A stretch of 64,000 nucleotides of DNA, taken from positions 1 to 64,000 of the forward strand of contig NZ_JALJEJ010000006.1 of assembly GCF_022953055.1 (NCBI RefSeq). Reading direction: 5' to 3'. The first letter of the stretch is position 1; the number at the start of each line of letters is the position of its first letter. The DNA comes from Mucilaginibacter straminoryzae (GTDB lineage Bacteria > Bacteroidota > Bacteroidia > Sphingobacteriales > Sphingobacteriaceae). Shown one piece after another: positions 24,048 through 34,391 of this stretch. A program made the position numbers and the translations under genes. A model generated the notes under the pieces. That model was not told the origin of the DNA. It saw nothing but the letters and a program-made list of their open reading frames with translations, and did no database searches.

Positions 24048-25910
24048 ATGGCATTTAACTTTTTAAAGCATACCTGGCAAAAAATAGTTTTCTGCATTGT
24101 CATTGTATTGACGGTTCTTATTCTGATAGGCGCCATTTTCGTGAACAGGTATTGGTCGCCTATCCTGGCCGATAAGCTGCGCAGCACCGTTCTGAAAAGC
24201 ACGGATAGTTTATATAACGTAAAGTTTGACGATGCGCAACTGCACGTGCTGCAGGGTAAGATAGTGTTGTATAACATTACCCTAACGCCGGATACTGCTG
24301 TTTTTAAAGCAAAGGTTAAAAGCGGCGATGCCCCAAAGGGCCTATACACCCTTCGGGTAAAAAAATTGATCCTTAAACACATCCATCCTTTCCGCCTGTA
24401 TTTCAGCCATAAGCTGGATATCGGGCAGATTGTTGTTCGCAGCCCGGAAGTAATTATCGATGCGTATCCGCAAAATCAGAAAGATAAAAAGCCCAAAGAG
24501 AAGAAAACCATTTACCAGCAGATCTCTAAATCTTTAAAAGAGCTGAGCGTCGATCAGATCAACTTCAGCGGGGTGAGCTTAAAATACATTAACCATAAAA
24601 CCGCAAAGCCTGCCGTTTCCGAATTCAAGGAGCTGGACCTAGCTGCTTTTAACCTGCTGATCGATTCGGCAACGCAGTTTGACCGAAGCCGCTTTTTATA
24701 CTGCCGCGAAGTCACTTTCGACCTGAATAATTATACCGGGCACTCTGCCAATAAACTTTATAGCTACCAGGCAAAACTGGTAAAGTTTTCTACCCGGACG
24801 CGGAAGCTGGAAGCGTTCAACTGCGTGTTCAGGGCAGCCAAACCGCCATTTGCCTTCTTTTCAAAAACCTTCAAAGACCGCTTTACTGCTCACCTGGACA
24901 CCCTTCAGCTTACCAACTTCGACTTCGAAACCTACAACCTGACGCAATATGTGAAGGCTTCGAACCTGCTATTGAAAAACGGCGGACTAAATGTATATGG
25001 TAACCCGCGGCTAAATCCTTCGGAGATGAAAGACGACCGCTTTCCGACGTTTCCTAACAAGGCCATCCATAGTATCCGCTTGAAGTTCCGTTTAGATACC
25101 CTTGAAATACGCAATGTGGCCGTTCGCTACGAAGAATTCAACCGTAGTACCATGCGGGCCGGCCATGTGGATTTTGTACATGTTCGCGGGCATTTCCTCA
25201 ATATCACCAATGATACGGCCTTATTGCAGAAGAACCGTTATTGTAATGCAGCGCTGAAATCAAGGTTTATGGACAAGGGCGATCTATACGTCAATTTCAA
25301 ATTCAACCTGTTAGACAAAAACGGCGCGTTCAGCTACAATGGCTTTCTTGGTCCGTTTAATATGCCTGCGGCCAATCCTGCGGCAATACCGCTTGGGTCA
25401 ATGGCCATCAGGGCCGGGCAGGTGAAACGGATTAACTTCGATTTCAATGCCGACCGCTATTTTGTTAAAGGCAACGTTACCTTTTTGTATAATAACCTGA
25501 AGATACAGATACTAAAGGCCGATACCGGTGAACGCAAAATGAAACATCGTCCGTTGGCTACCCTTTTTGCCAATGCGGTGATCATCAAGCATAATAATCC
25601 CGACGGCCCCGACCAGATACCGCGTACAGCAAACATTCTGTTTAAACGCCCTTCATTTTTTCCATTTTTTAAAACCATCTGGCATGGGATGTTCGTCGGG
25701 CTGAAAACCTGTGCCGGTGTAGACGAAAAAGCGCAGAAACAAGCCGATAACAAACTTGCCGAACAGGAAGAGAAAAAACTGGATAAGCAGTCGAAAAAGC
25801 AGAAACGCCAAGCCCGCCGTGCAGAACGGAAGCGAAAAAGAGCACTGAAAAAACGGCAAAAAGAACTGGAAAAGCAACAGGAAAAAGCTGCCGAAAACCA
25901 AAAGTCATAA
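24048..25910 (+). CDS. AsmA-like inner-membrane-anchored protein, copy 2
   Basis: The 620-residue paralogue of the preceding protein has an N-terminal anchor (about 10-31) and the same early motif (DSLYNVKFDDAQLHV..., ITLTPDTAVFKAKV). It shares the segments VSLKYINHK, GHFLNITNDTA, SRFMDKGDLYVNFKFNL and GAFSYNGFLG with copy 1, and has an even more basic C-terminal tail (KKQKRQARRAERKRKRALKK). The ATG at 24048 is chosen because an ATG at 24044 runs into a stop after four codons. The two copies are diverged throughout, so the duplication is old and both are probably functional. Proposed role as for copy 1, by inference. Confidence 0.72.
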   Translation: MAFNFLKHTWQKIVFCIVIVLTVLILIGAIFVNRYWSPILADKLRSTVLKSTDSLYNVKFDDAQLHVLQGKIVLYNITLTPDTAVFKAKVKSGDAPKGLYTLRVKKLILKHIHPFRLYFSHKLDIGQIVVRSPEVIIDAYPQNQKDKKPKEKKTIYQQISKSLKELSVDQINFSGVSLKYINHKTAKPAVSEFKELDLAAFNLLIDSATQFDRSRFLYCREVTFDLNNYTGHSANKLYSYQAKLVKFSTRTRKLEAFNCVFRAAKPPFAFFSKTFKDRFTAHLDTLQLTNFDFETYNLTQYVKASNLLLKNGGLNVYGNPRLNPSEMKDDRFPTFPNKAIHSIRLKFRLDTLEIRNVAVRYEEFNRSTMRAGHVDFVHVRGHFLNITNDTALLQKNRYCNAALKSRFMDKGDLYVNFKFNLLDKNGAFSYNGFLGPFNMPAANPAAIPLGSMAIRAGQVKRINFDFNADRYFVKGNVTFLYNNLKIQILKADTGERKMKHRPLATLFANAVIIKHNNPDGPDQIPRTANILFKRPSFFPFFKTIWHGMFVGLKTCAGVDEKAQKQADNKLAEQEEKKLDKQSKKQKRQARRAERKRKRALKKRQKELEKQQEKAAENQKS

Positions 25911-25951
25911 ATATTTGTTCATATACTGACAATAATTTAACTATCAGGAAT

Positions 25952-26233
25952 ATGAGCGAAGCACTAACAACCCACGATCACAAAAAGATACAACAGTGGG
26001 CCGAAGAACGTGGTGGGGTTCCGGCGAAGATTAAAGATACCGGTAAAGAGGAAGATGACGGCGTGTTACGCATCCATTTTCCGGAACATAGTGAAAGCGA
26101 CCGCTTTGAAGAAATAAGCTGGGATGACTTTTTCGAGAATTTTGATGAGAACAACCTGGACCTGCTGTACCAGGATAAAAAAGCCGACGGCGAACCAAGT
26201 ACCTTCCACAAGTTTGTGGAGCGAAAGAAATAA
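25952..26233 (+). CDS. small acidic conserved protein of unknown function
   Basis: The 93-residue soluble protein begins MSEALTTHDHKKIQQWAEER and continues GGVPAKIKDTG, LRIHFPEHSESDRFEEISWD, FFENFDENNLDLLYQDK. This pattern (a helix with QWAEERGG, then IxFP, then EISWDxFFxxFDExxLxLxYQ) is shared by a widespread short family sometimes mislabelled as glucan branching enzyme because of its genomic context elsewhere. There is no catalytic motif. It follows the AsmA-like pair by 41 bp and has its own terminator downstream. Confidence 0.75.
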   Translation: MSEALTTHDHKKIQQWAEERGGVPAKIKDTGKEEDDGVLRIHFPEHSESDRFEEISWDDFFENFDENNLDLLYQDKKADGEPSTFHKFVERKK

Positions 26234-26262
26234 GAACATCACGCGCTAAAACAATCACACAG

Positions 26263-26292
26263 GCTGTTACCTAAAAAGTAGCAGCTTTTTTT
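26263..26292 (+). terminator. terminator after the small acidic protein gene
   Basis: GCTGTTAC (26263-26270) pairs with GTAGCAGC (26278-26285) with one G-T wobble, 7-nt loop, then seven T. Confidence 0.8.
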
Positions 26293-26350
26293 ATGATCCG
26301 GTGCAACGTTTGCCAGGAGCGCATTGTCTTTTCTATAAACAACCCCAAAG

Positions 26351-27064
26351 ATGAAAAGACTTACACTTACCTTATTCACTGCGGTACTGATGATCGCAGT
26401 TAATACCAATACCTTCGCGCAAAAAGTAGCTGAACAAACCCGCGAAGTTTCCGGTTTTAGCAAAATAGCCTCGGCAGGTTCATTTAACGTACACGTTACC
26501 CTTGGCAACACCGAAAGCTTGAAGATAAGCGCGGACGACGATATCATCGATAAAATTGAAACCGTAGTAGAAGACGAAACCTTAAAGATCCGTTTTAAAA
26601 AATCTGAAGACGGCAGCTGGAAAAATTACCGTTACAACAAGGTTGATATCTACGTCACCGCAAAGGCATTAAACGGCATCTCCAATGCAGGTTCCGGCAA
26701 TATTAACGTTGACGGTAAAATTAAATCAGAGAGTTTCCGGGCGGTACTCAGCGGGTCTGGTTCGATAAAGGGAAGTGTAAACGCCAACGAACTGAATGCT
26801 TCCATCGCCGGATCGGGCAGCATCAGCTTAAGCGGCAGCTCGGACAATGTGAAGGTACTGATCAGCGGCTCGGGCGAGTTAAAGGCAAAAGAACTTACTG
26901 CCGAGAATGCCACTTTAAGCATTGCCGGTTCGGGTAATGCCTACATCAAAGCAGATAAAGAAATTGAAGCACGCATTGCAGGTTCGGGTAGTGTGTATTA
27001 CACCGGCAGCGCCGTGGTAAACAGCCATACTACAGGTTCTGGACGGGTAACCAGGGCAAACTAA
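26351..27064 (+). CDS. head-GIN domain (DUF2807) secreted protein
   Basis: The 237-residue exported protein has a signal peptide ending TFAQ (about residue 24). The mature part begins TREVSGFSKIASAGSFNVHV, the usual start of the putative auto-transporter adhesin head-GIN domain. It then continues as a right-handed beta-helix-like series rich in Gly-Ser-Gly turns (NAGSGNI, LSGSGSI, IAGSGSI, ISGSGEL, IAGSGNA, IAGSGSV, TTGSGRV), one about every 19-22 residues. This family is abundant in Bacteroidota and is probably at the cell surface or in the periplasm. Its function is unknown. Confidence 0.88.
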   Translation: MKRLTLTLFTAVLMIAVNTNTFAQKVAEQTREVSGFSKIASAGSFNVHVTLGNTESLKISADDDIIDKIETVVEDETLKIRFKKSEDGSWKNYRYNKVDIYVTAKALNGISNAGSGNINVDGKIKSESFRAVLSGSGSIKGSVNANELNASIAGSGSISLSGSSDNVKVLISGSGELKAKELTAENATLSIAGSGNAYIKADKEIEARIAGSGSVYYTGSAVVNSHTTGSGRVTRAN

Positions 27065-27108
27065 AAAGCTTTTTACTTAACTATTAATAATGTACAGTTA
27101 GTTTTCAG

Positions 27109-27137
27109 AAAGCACTGCGCGAGGCGGTGCTTTTTTT
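27109..27137 (+). terminator. terminator after the head-GIN gene
   Basis: AAAGCACTGC (27109-27118) pairs with GCGGTGCTTT (27124-27133), one wobble, 5-nt loop, T-run to 27137. Confidence 0.88.
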
Positions 27138-27213
27138 GTTATCACCAGGTTCTTATTTCAACAAAGCGGTGGTGGCTGGCAAAAACCAGTCTGCCAGGAC
27201 TGCCACACCTGCC

Positions 27214-27249
27214 GCATTCGCCGCATTTACCACGTTCGCCACATTTACC
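27214..27249. repeat. two 18-bp tandem units between convergent genes
   Basis: Four 9-bp words in alternation (GCATTCGCC, GCATTTACC, ACGTTCGCC, ACATTTACC), preceded by the dyad CAGTC-TGCCAG-GACTG. No gene is seen from 27138 to 27318. The region may be a small dispersed repeat; nothing else supports a function. Confidence 0.55.
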
Positions 27250-27318
27250 GGGACGGCCATAGGTTTGCTAACTTTCAAGTCAGGATTACCGCCAACATCC
27301 TGTCAGTAAACCGGCTTT

Positions 27319-30300
27319 TTATTGCAAGAGCAATTTCAGGTTGATGCCGAAGTTGGTGTAGGCGGTGTTGAACGCCTGCGAAGTATAGGGCTTCGTGATA
27401 TTAGAATCGTAGAAGATTGTGAGGTTAAACCGCTGATTGATCACATAATCAATAGATGGCCGGTAAGTGATATTCTGCGCACCGGAGGATACTTCGCCCT
27501 GCTGTACATCTGCCCGGTAGATCAGTGTTTTGTTGTCGCGCAGGGCAACGTCAAGTTTAAAGCTCAGATCGTTGTTTAACTGGGCATTATTAAACCAGCC
27601 AAAAGGAATTTTAAACCGGTTGGTACGGTAACCAAGGCCAAACACCAGGATATTTTCGTTCTGCTGTGCCAGCTGGCTGTTCAGCAAGCTCAAGCTTAGT
27701 GTACGGCTTTTGCGGTATTCAAAATTGGTGGTCACGGCATTCTTAAATCTTATATCCATACCCACCAGCGGCACAAACTGCTCAAACAAGGTTACCTGCG
27801 TAAACTGATAGAACGGCAGGAAATTATTATTCACATCCCTTGCGTAAGAAGCGCCGTTTGCCTCCTGGTATTGCATCAGGGTATTGTAACTGTTTACGCT
27901 GTAAGTGGAACGGTAACCATGCCGCAGGTCGAACGAATCAAACAGGTCATTAAACAGTGGGATCCGGCTCAAACCGTTGTATGTAATCTGCCAGTTTGGT
28001 ATCGGAATTTTCGGGAAAGTATTCAGGCTTACACTCGACGCGTCTTTACCCGTATAGGCTGCAATAAATGATGATATCAGCACGTTCTGCTGGTTAGCGC
28101 CATACCCGTCCGCATAGCCGCCGGCCTGCCCCTGCGAATTGGGGTTTTGCGCACCCAGCCTTTTAGATACCACACTCCGGTTCTCCAGTAATTTCTGGAA
28201 GGTTGATGACGTGTTATCATTCCCGGTGGCTTTTGAAAATGCCGTACCGATTGACAGGAACGAGATACTGTAATCACCGTAAGTGTAAGGGCTTAAATTG
28301 CTGAACGTCCTGGTGTTGGGGTCGTACTTAAAGTTGGTCTGATAGTTCCGGTCCTGTGTGCGGAAGGCCGTTAACTCAATCCGCAGATCGCGGAAAGGTT
28401 CCAGTGTGCTTCGCAAATGCAGGTCTTCATTCAGCGTAGTTGTATACAGCTGGTTCTGCAAGGTATCGGTGGTAATCCAGCCGTTATTGATCGCTTTTTG
28501 CCTGATATCTGCCTGGCTACCCAATAAGAAGCCCAGCCCCGGCGCATTATAGCTAAAGCTTTGCCCAAAATAATCTGTCGTTGGCAGGTAGCCGGGCAGG
28601 AAGGTACCCTGGGTACGGGTATAGTTACCGCCGATATTTTTGATACTGGTTAACAAACCGGCAATAATCGCTTTCGCGCCTCCTTTATTGTTGCTGCCCT
28701 GCGCACTTCTGAAAAACGAGAACTTGTTGTACAGGGTCGTCATGTTCAGCGTTGGATTCAGCTGTATCGTGCGCGAGTTCTGGATGGTATTACCTACGTT
28801 AAAGTCTGTATTCCGCAACGAGAACTCCGGCTGCGACTGCCAGTTGAAATGCGTACTGTAACGTGCCACCAGGTTTACAAAATCAAACCCGGGTATCTTA
28901 TTCAGTGGTACATTGTAGTTAAAGTTGATGGTATGGTCGTAATTGGTGGTGCGGCCAAGCTTCTTCAGGTTCTCCCATAAGGTATCGCGCTTCAACCCGT
29001 TTATCCTGCCCGCGGGTTCATCCACCACGGCCAGGTTGGTCGCATCGATATCCATCTGCAGGCTCTTGGTCAGGTTCCAGCCAATGCCGTACACCCGGGT
29101 GATCAGGAAGTTCTTGTTAAAGGTAGTTGGGATAGGGATATAGTTATTCGGGTCGTTATTACGGAGGGTATTCTCCGAATAAAACCTGTCGAAAGTGATA
29201 TTAAAGTTCAACCTTGATGGCAGCAAGCTAAAATTAATATCGCGGAACAGGGCCAGCATATTATTCTTAATTACCCTTTGCAGCGGACTATAATACTTCG
29301 GCTGGTTGTTATAATTATAGCCTAAGGCCACGCGGTAGATCTTTTGCAGGTCGCTTTGGGTGGTAAAATCGTGGTGCTGATATTCGGTATACGAATAGGT
29401 AGCGTTAAGATTTTCGATATCCCAGACTTTAGACGGTGCAGTCGCATTGGTCTTTACCTTATGAATATTGGTAAAGTTGATGCTTTTACGGTTGGTATAA
29501 TCTATACTTACGCTCTTAATGGAGTCGCGGGCCTTCTGATTAGGCGCAGCTGCCAGGGTTTGCTTCAGTTCCACATCGGGCATGGCCGGGTCAAACTGGG
29601 GCATGCTGGTTTGGTTCGATACATTCACAAACATTGGGATATGAATACCGCTCCTGTCCGGGAAGAATTTGCCTAATTCTACATTGGCGGCAACATCATA
29701 TGATTGATTGTCGCTGCGGCTGCGTTCGCTCACATGTTGGTCTATCGCACCAAAGCCCACCGTACTTTTACTACCTGCTACGGTAACATCGGCAAAGTCT
29801 GCCAGTTTTGCGTTCAGCCTCCCGGTAGCCGCCCAGCCGCTTCGCTGGTCGAAATCCGTCAGGCGCAGTTCGTTAAACCACACGATGGCGGTTTTATCCA
29901 TGCCGTCATCATTCGCGTTGCCTACGCTTCCTTTATAAGGGTTGCGCACCCCAAGCATAATGCTGCGCAGACGGCTCAGATCCGGCTGACCTTTAATGGT
30001 CACCTTATTTCGTCCGTCGGTAAAGGTAAACGGTACGTTGGTTGGCCATGGTAGCCCGTTCAGCTTGGCATTGTTTCGGGCAAGTTTGGCATTGGTTAGA
30101 ACAGAAAGCGAAAGGTCCAGTTCGTTCACTGCAGGCCATATGGCGTCCGGGTCGCTGGTATTGGGCAAGGTCACCTTCAGCGGAATTTCGTATTCGTAGT
30201 AGTTATCCTGGTAATCTACACCCAGACGAATAAACGCGCTTACATCATTATCCTTCAGCTGGCTTCCTTCGGCATGGATAAACATGTTGATCTTTTTGTA

Positions 30301-33300
30301 CGAACGCAGGTCGTTATAGAATGTACGGAAAGCCGCACGGGAATAACCATCGCGCAGGTTGGTTACACTTAATGATAACGACTGTTCGTTCAGCCGGGTA
30401 TCCGTACGAAGGTTATTATAATCGCGCTGGCGCTGAATGCCGGGTGGCACCACATACGGGATAGGCGAGCGCGTACCGTTCTCTTCAATATTTACCGTGC
30501 TGACGTTAAGGGTAGAATTATCTAAAGGCGGGTTAGTGATCGCCGGATCTGCAATTACCTTGGTGGCATTATTTTCCGAATTATAGCTGCGCCAATCGCC
30601 GCGCTCAAACTGTAAGCTGGCAAAACGCAGCACGGTGGTATCGGCAAAGTTGGTCATGAACATCCGCACAAAACGGATAGCTTTAAAATCCTGGATGTTG
30701 CCCACCTTCGACTCATAGGCCGTAATCGGAACCCTGAACTGGTACCAGTTAACAGATTGCGTTGTACCGTCTGCCAGCTTCACATTGGCCGTAATTTTAT
30801 CGGTAATGTAATTCTGCCCTACGATCAAATCCTTCGGCCGCATAGAAACCCGGTACTGGAAATACTCGTCGGCCTGGCTCATGGTGTTGTCACGATTAAT
30901 ATCCTCACCATCCGGCAGTGACGTCGAAGCCGATGTCTCTATGCCCAGTTCTGCTTTGGATTGTTCGGCAGTTTTAGAGTTACCTTCGGTGTTATTGTAC
31001 TTGCTGTAACGCTGCAAGATCCCGGCATTGGCCTGATCCAGTTGCGGACCGCGGTAATACTGGTAATCATCCGAAGAAGGGTCAGCAGTAATGGCGGCTG
31101 TAGCGGCAGGGTTTAACTGCCCCTTAATCTGCTGAACAAAGCCTGCAAATTTCTTCTGCTCGTCAGCATCGCTCAAACCGTCCAAACCAACGTCTTGCAA
31201 CTGACGAGTGCTGGTGTTATTGTCAAACGCGTTCACGACAGGTTGCAGGCGTGGCACACGGCCCCAGTTGGTTTCGTCAACCTTAGAATAATCGCCGTCT
31301 ACCGGCAGGCCGTTCTCCAAACTCTTGCGGCCGTCTTTCAGCACGTCTTCAGAAATGCTGCCCAGGTTAAAATAAAGGTCACCACCCGTCGCGTTGGTTT
31401 TATAAATGAATGGGTCCAGCACCCAGAACTCGATATACGCCACATTCAGCGACTCAAAGTCGTTCGTTTCTATCTTGCGGTACATACCACCCCAGCGCGA
31501 GCGCGGGTTCTGTAAAGTACCATCGTTGTTTATGCCTGATGTAGTAAAGTTGTATGGGCCGCGCACGTTAGGGTAAAAGGCCAGATCCAGCGTAGGCAGG
31601 ATTAACGGCTGACCGGTTACAGACTGCTTGTATGGGAACACCTCTGTTTCTAACACCTGCCGTACGTAGTGATTAGACAATTGCGCGCGGGTATTGCCGG
31701 TAAGCACCGTGCTGGTATTAGTGTAAAATATTGGGTCGATGTTGTAGAACGCCAGCCTTGCCCGGTTGTAACCGTAAGTAAGATCATTAAACAGCCGCGA
31801 TTCCGGGAATAGCTGCGGGGTACCGGAAAGCTGCCACGCGATAGAGCTTTTCAGGTCGATGATAGAACGGCTGTTCTCGAAATCGTCCAGGTAGGAAGTA
31901 CCATTTTTTGAACCGGCAAAGTTTAGCGCGCTTGGATTGCCCGGAAGCAACTGCGCAAACTCGCCATAAAAGTTAACGGTAGAAGGCGCTTTGGTGTTGA
32001 TAAAAGGGAGCTTATCTACCAGCCTGGTCAGCATGCGAGAGTTGGAACTGTAATTGGCATCGAACCCCCAGATGGTGTTAGATATCGATTCCTCGCCCAC
32101 AATCTGCTTTTGGGTGATCGGCTGCTCGGTAAGGTGCATGATGGTAGCGCCTAAACCTAAATTCTTGCTGGCATGATAATCAAACCGCGAGCCATAGAGC
32201 GACCGCTGCTGAATGCCGAACAACTCGTTATTTTCAATCCGTACCGTAATTGGCTGCCCGGACGAAAGCAGTGCCTGATTAATGATCCTGATCCTGCCGC
32301 TGTTGTAATCGACGGTAAAATCTGTACCCTCCTGCAATTTCAAGCTACCTGCAGTAACAATAACTGATCCCTGTGGAATATTTATCGCATTCAGTTGGTA
32401 TTCAGACCCGCCTTGTGAGGCGTAGGTTCCTTTGATCACATACCTGTTCAACTGCGGGAAAAGCTGCTGGGCAATGGTTTTGGTAGAATCATATAACGGT
32501 TGGTAAACATACCGCTGCGCTATGGCGTCCTCGCCGGGTGCAAACTTCGCGGCCAGGTCTGAACCGAAAGGCTCCACCACCGGGAAGGAAATACGCCCGT
32601 TCTGCGAATCGATTGTAATGCCTTCCAGGAAATCGAAATAACCGTCGGGCTGCTTATCATTCTGCTGGTTCAGGTTATCTAACCCGGTCAATTGCAACCA
32701 AAGCTTACTTTTCGTTCTCGCGCCATCGTCCATAATGGGCTTCTCAATCCCCGATTTATCATCCAGGCGACTGATGGTCATCCTGAAGTTAAGCGGACTG
32801 ATCTGGTAAGCACCGATTGAGTAGATGTTCTTCATCATCAGGTCCCAGGTGGGCAAATTGGTTTTCAGTTGCTCGTTTTTCAGCAACTTTACAAAAAGCG
32901 CCTTGGGATTATTCGGGTCGACGGGAACGTCCGTCGAAAACTCCCCCACCTGGTATTCTTTGCCGTTGTAGGTATAGCGATAGGCTACAGCCAGCACCTC
33001 GTCGTTATTCAGCGGATAGTTCAGCGAGATATAACCTAATTGTGCATGCAGCGTAAACTCTTTATCGGTCAACCGCCGTGCGTAGGTCAGTTTGGAGTAG
33101 TTATCCGTGGCACCGGTAGACTGGAAATAGGTAGCAACGGCATTTGAATTGGTCTGCCGGGCATCAGCGGGCAGGTTACGTAATAACGAGTTAGACTGCT
33201 GCGGGAAATTCGGGCTGGTAAAACCTGCAGGCAAGCCCGAGAAACCCGGCCCACCCTGGATCAGCGTATTGTTATAAGGCTTATTCTCACCTAAGTCAAT

Positions 33301-34365
33301 AAACGCCAGCACATCGCGCGAATCCGTTGTCGTGTTCGTACGGTTGGTTGTCCAAACTTCTATTTTAGTGATGGTAACGTTCGAACTGATGATCGGGATG
33401 TTCGCCAGCGCTTTGTTATAGTTATTGCGGAAATACTGCGCCAGGAAGAAGTGTTTATTCGCTTCGTAGTCTGCCGGCGTCAGTCGGAATTCGCCCTGCT
33501 GAGAGCCGTTGGTAATGGTAATGGTCTTGGACTGTGACCGTTGCTGCGAGAAGATACTGGTGACATCCAGCTTACCGAACTTCAACTTGGTTTTCACCCC
33601 GAAAAGCGCCTGGCTACCGGTGATCAGCGACGTGTTCAGCGGCATACTTACCGTACCGGCTTCTATCTTTTGAATGATCTCGTCTGCGTGGCCGGTATAA
33701 TCCAGCTTTACCTGGTTATCAAACTGAAACTGTGCATCGGTATTGTAATTAGTAGCGATCTTTAGCTTATCACCAATACTCCCTACCACGTTCATCTGTA
33801 TCTTTTGGTCGAAGTTAAAGTTGAAAACGCTGCGCTGCCGCGTATTGTACAGCGGGTTCTGGTTGCTGTTGATCTGCCCGGCAAAGATCATTTCGGCCGA
33901 ACCCTGCGGGCGGATATCGATCGTATTATTGCCGAAAACCTGCTCGAATGTTTTACTGCGGACCTTTATCTGCGGGATAAAACCCGGCTGCTGCGACTGG
34001 TAGTTATAATTATCTGATAGTTGCTTAAAGTATTCGCGCTGGTTCTGCCGTTCCAGTATTTTAAGGTATTGGTCGAACGTGAGGTATTGCGGCGGGCGAT
34101 AGTTCAAGTTTCCTACCTTTTCGGTAAGTATATAGCGATTGCTGACAGGATCATACTGGATGGTGCGTACCAAGTTCGGCGGATCTGGAGCAAGTACGCC
34201 CTGACGTAAGCGGCCATTGCGGGTTGCCGGTACACGGATAGGCCTTTGTGCTGAAGAATCTCTGCGGGGAGCGCCTGTCTGCTGAGCAAAAACATTGCTG
34301 TATCCGCTAAAAGCAGCAAAAATCAGTACCCATAAGACAACTTTAAGTGTAAATACTTTTGTCAA
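27319..34365 (-). CDS. sprA: cell surface protein SprA, type IX secretion translocon
   Basis: Giant outer-membrane barrel forming the protein-conducting pore of the type IX secretion system, which exports enzymes, adhesins and, in gliding species, motility adhesins. The 2348-residue product is in the SprA size range (about 2400 in Flavobacterium johnsoniae). The signal peptide ends VFAQ (about residue 28). The body is an Asn/Thr/Tyr-rich series of beta-strands, including RQRSVFNFNFDQKIQMNVVG near 190 and repeated GLGATI, NFYGEFAQLL and EYRKSRTLSLSL segments, and the last strand ends in LLLQ. It is preceded by ruvA and maeB on the same strand, a common Bacteroidota order. Other T9SS genes are not in this window. 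Confidence 0.95.
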   Translation of the reverse strand: MTKVFTLKVVLWVLIFAAFSGYSNVFAQQTGAPRRDSSAQRPIRVPATRNGRLRQGVLAPDPPNLVRTIQYDPVSNRYILTEKVGNLNYRPPQYLTFDQYLKILERQNQREYFKQLSDNYNYQSQQPGFIPQIKVRSKTFEQVFGNNTIDIRPQGSAEMIFAGQINSNQNPLYNTRQRSVFNFNFDQKIQMNVVGSIGDKLKIATNYNTDAQFQFDNQVKLDYTGHADEIIQKIEAGTVSMPLNTSLITGSQALFGVKTKLKFGKLDVTSIFSQQRSQSKTITITNGSQQGEFRLTPADYEANKHFFLAQYFRNNYNKALANIPIISSNVTITKIEVWTTNRTNTTTDSRDVLAFIDLGENKPYNNTLIQGGPGFSGLPAGFTSPNFPQQSNSLLRNLPADARQTNSNAVATYFQSTGATDNYSKLTYARRLTDKEFTLHAQLGYISLNYPLNNDEVLAVAYRYTYNGKEYQVGEFSTDVPVDPNNPKALFVKLLKNEQLKTNLPTWDLMMKNIYSIGAYQISPLNFRMTISRLDDKSGIEKPIMDDGARTKSKLWLQLTGLDNLNQQNDKQPDGYFDFLEGITIDSQNGRISFPVVEPFGSDLAAKFAPGEDAIAQRYVYQPLYDSTKTIAQQLFPQLNRYVIKGTYASQGGSEYQLNAINIPQGSVIVTAGSLKLQEGTDFTVDYNSGRIRIINQALLSSGQPITVRIENNELFGIQQRSLYGSRFDYHASKNLGLGATIMHLTEQPITQKQIVGEESISNTIWGFDANYSSNSRMLTRLVDKLPFINTKAPSTVNFYGEFAQLLPGNPSALNFAGSKNGTSYLDDFENSRSIIDLKSSIAWQLSGTPQLFPESRLFNDLTYGYNRARLAFYNIDPIFYTNTSTVLTGNTRAQLSNHYVRQVLETEVFPYKQSVTGQPLILPTLDLAFYPNVRGPYNFTTSGINNDGTLQNPRSRWGGMYRKIETNDFESLNVAYIEFWVLDPFIYKTNATGGDLYFNLGSISEDVLKDGRKSLENGLPVDGDYSKVDETNWGRVPRLQPVVNAFDNNTSTRQLQDVGLDGLSDADEQKKFAGFVQQIKGQLNPAATAAITADPSSDDYQYYRGPQLDQANAGILQRYSKYNNTEGNSKTAEQSKAELGIETSASTSLPDGEDINRDNTMSQADEYFQYRVSMRPKDLIVGQNYITDKITANVKLADGTTQSVNWYQFRVPITAYESKVGNIQDFKAIRFVRMFMTNFADTTVLRFASLQFERGDWRSYNSENNATKVIADPAITNPPLDNSTLNVSTVNIEENGTRSPIPYVVPPGIQRQRDYNNLRTDTRLNEQSLSLSVTNLRDGYSRAAFRTFYNDLRSYKKINMFIHAEGSQLKDNDVSAFIRLGVDYQDNYYEYEIPLKVTLPNTSDPDAIWPAVNELDLSLSVLTNAKLARNNAKLNGLPWPTNVPFTFTDGRNKVTIKGQPDLSRLRSIMLGVRNPYKGSVGNANDDGMDKTAIVWFNELRLTDFDQRSGWAATGRLNAKLADFADVTVAGSKSTVGFGAIDQHVSERSRSDNQSYDVAANVELGKFFPDRSGIHIPMFVNVSNQTSMPQFDPAMPDVELKQTLAAAPNQKARDSIKSVSIDYTNRKSINFTNIHKVKTNATAPSKVWDIENLNATYSYTEYQHHDFTTQSDLQKIYRVALGYNYNNQPKYYSPLQRVIKNNMLALFRDINFSLLPSRLNFNITFDRFYSENTLRNNDPNNYIPIPTTFNKNFLITRVYGIGWNLTKSLQMDIDATNLAVVDEPAGRINGLKRDTLWENLKKLGRTTNYDHTINFNYNVPLNKIPGFDFVNLVARYSTHFNWQSQPEFSLRNTDFNVGNTIQNSRTIQLNPTLNMTTLYNKFSFFRSAQGSNNKGGAKAIIAGLLTSIKNIGGNYTRTQGTFLPGYLPTTDYFGQSFSYNAPGLGFLLGSQADIRQKAINNGWITTDTLQNQLYTTTLNEDLHLRSTLEPFRDLRIELTAFRTQDRNYQTNFKYDPNTRTFSNLSPYTYGDYSISFLSIGTAFSKATGNDNTSSTFQKLLENRSVVSKRLGAQNPNSQGQAGGYADGYGANQQNVLISSFIAAYTGKDASSVSLNTFPKIPIPNWQITYNGLSRIPLFNDLFDSFDLRHGYRSTYSVNSYNTLMQYQEANGASYARDVNNNFLPFYQFTQVTLFEQFVPLVGMDIRFKNAVTTNFEYRKSRTLSLSLLNSQLAQQNENILVFGLGYRTNRFKIPFGWFNNAQLNNDLSFKLDVALRDNKTLIYRADVQQGEVSSGAQNITYRPSIDYVINQRFNLTIFYDSNITKPYTSQAFNTAYTNFGINLKLLLQ

Positions 34366-34391
34366 GCGTCCGGCAAAAATTTAATCAATAA

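Noticed and set aside
27319..34365. Many plus-strand open frames opposite sprA
   Set aside because: They are shadows of the long GC-rich sprA frame; none has a start signal or family motif.
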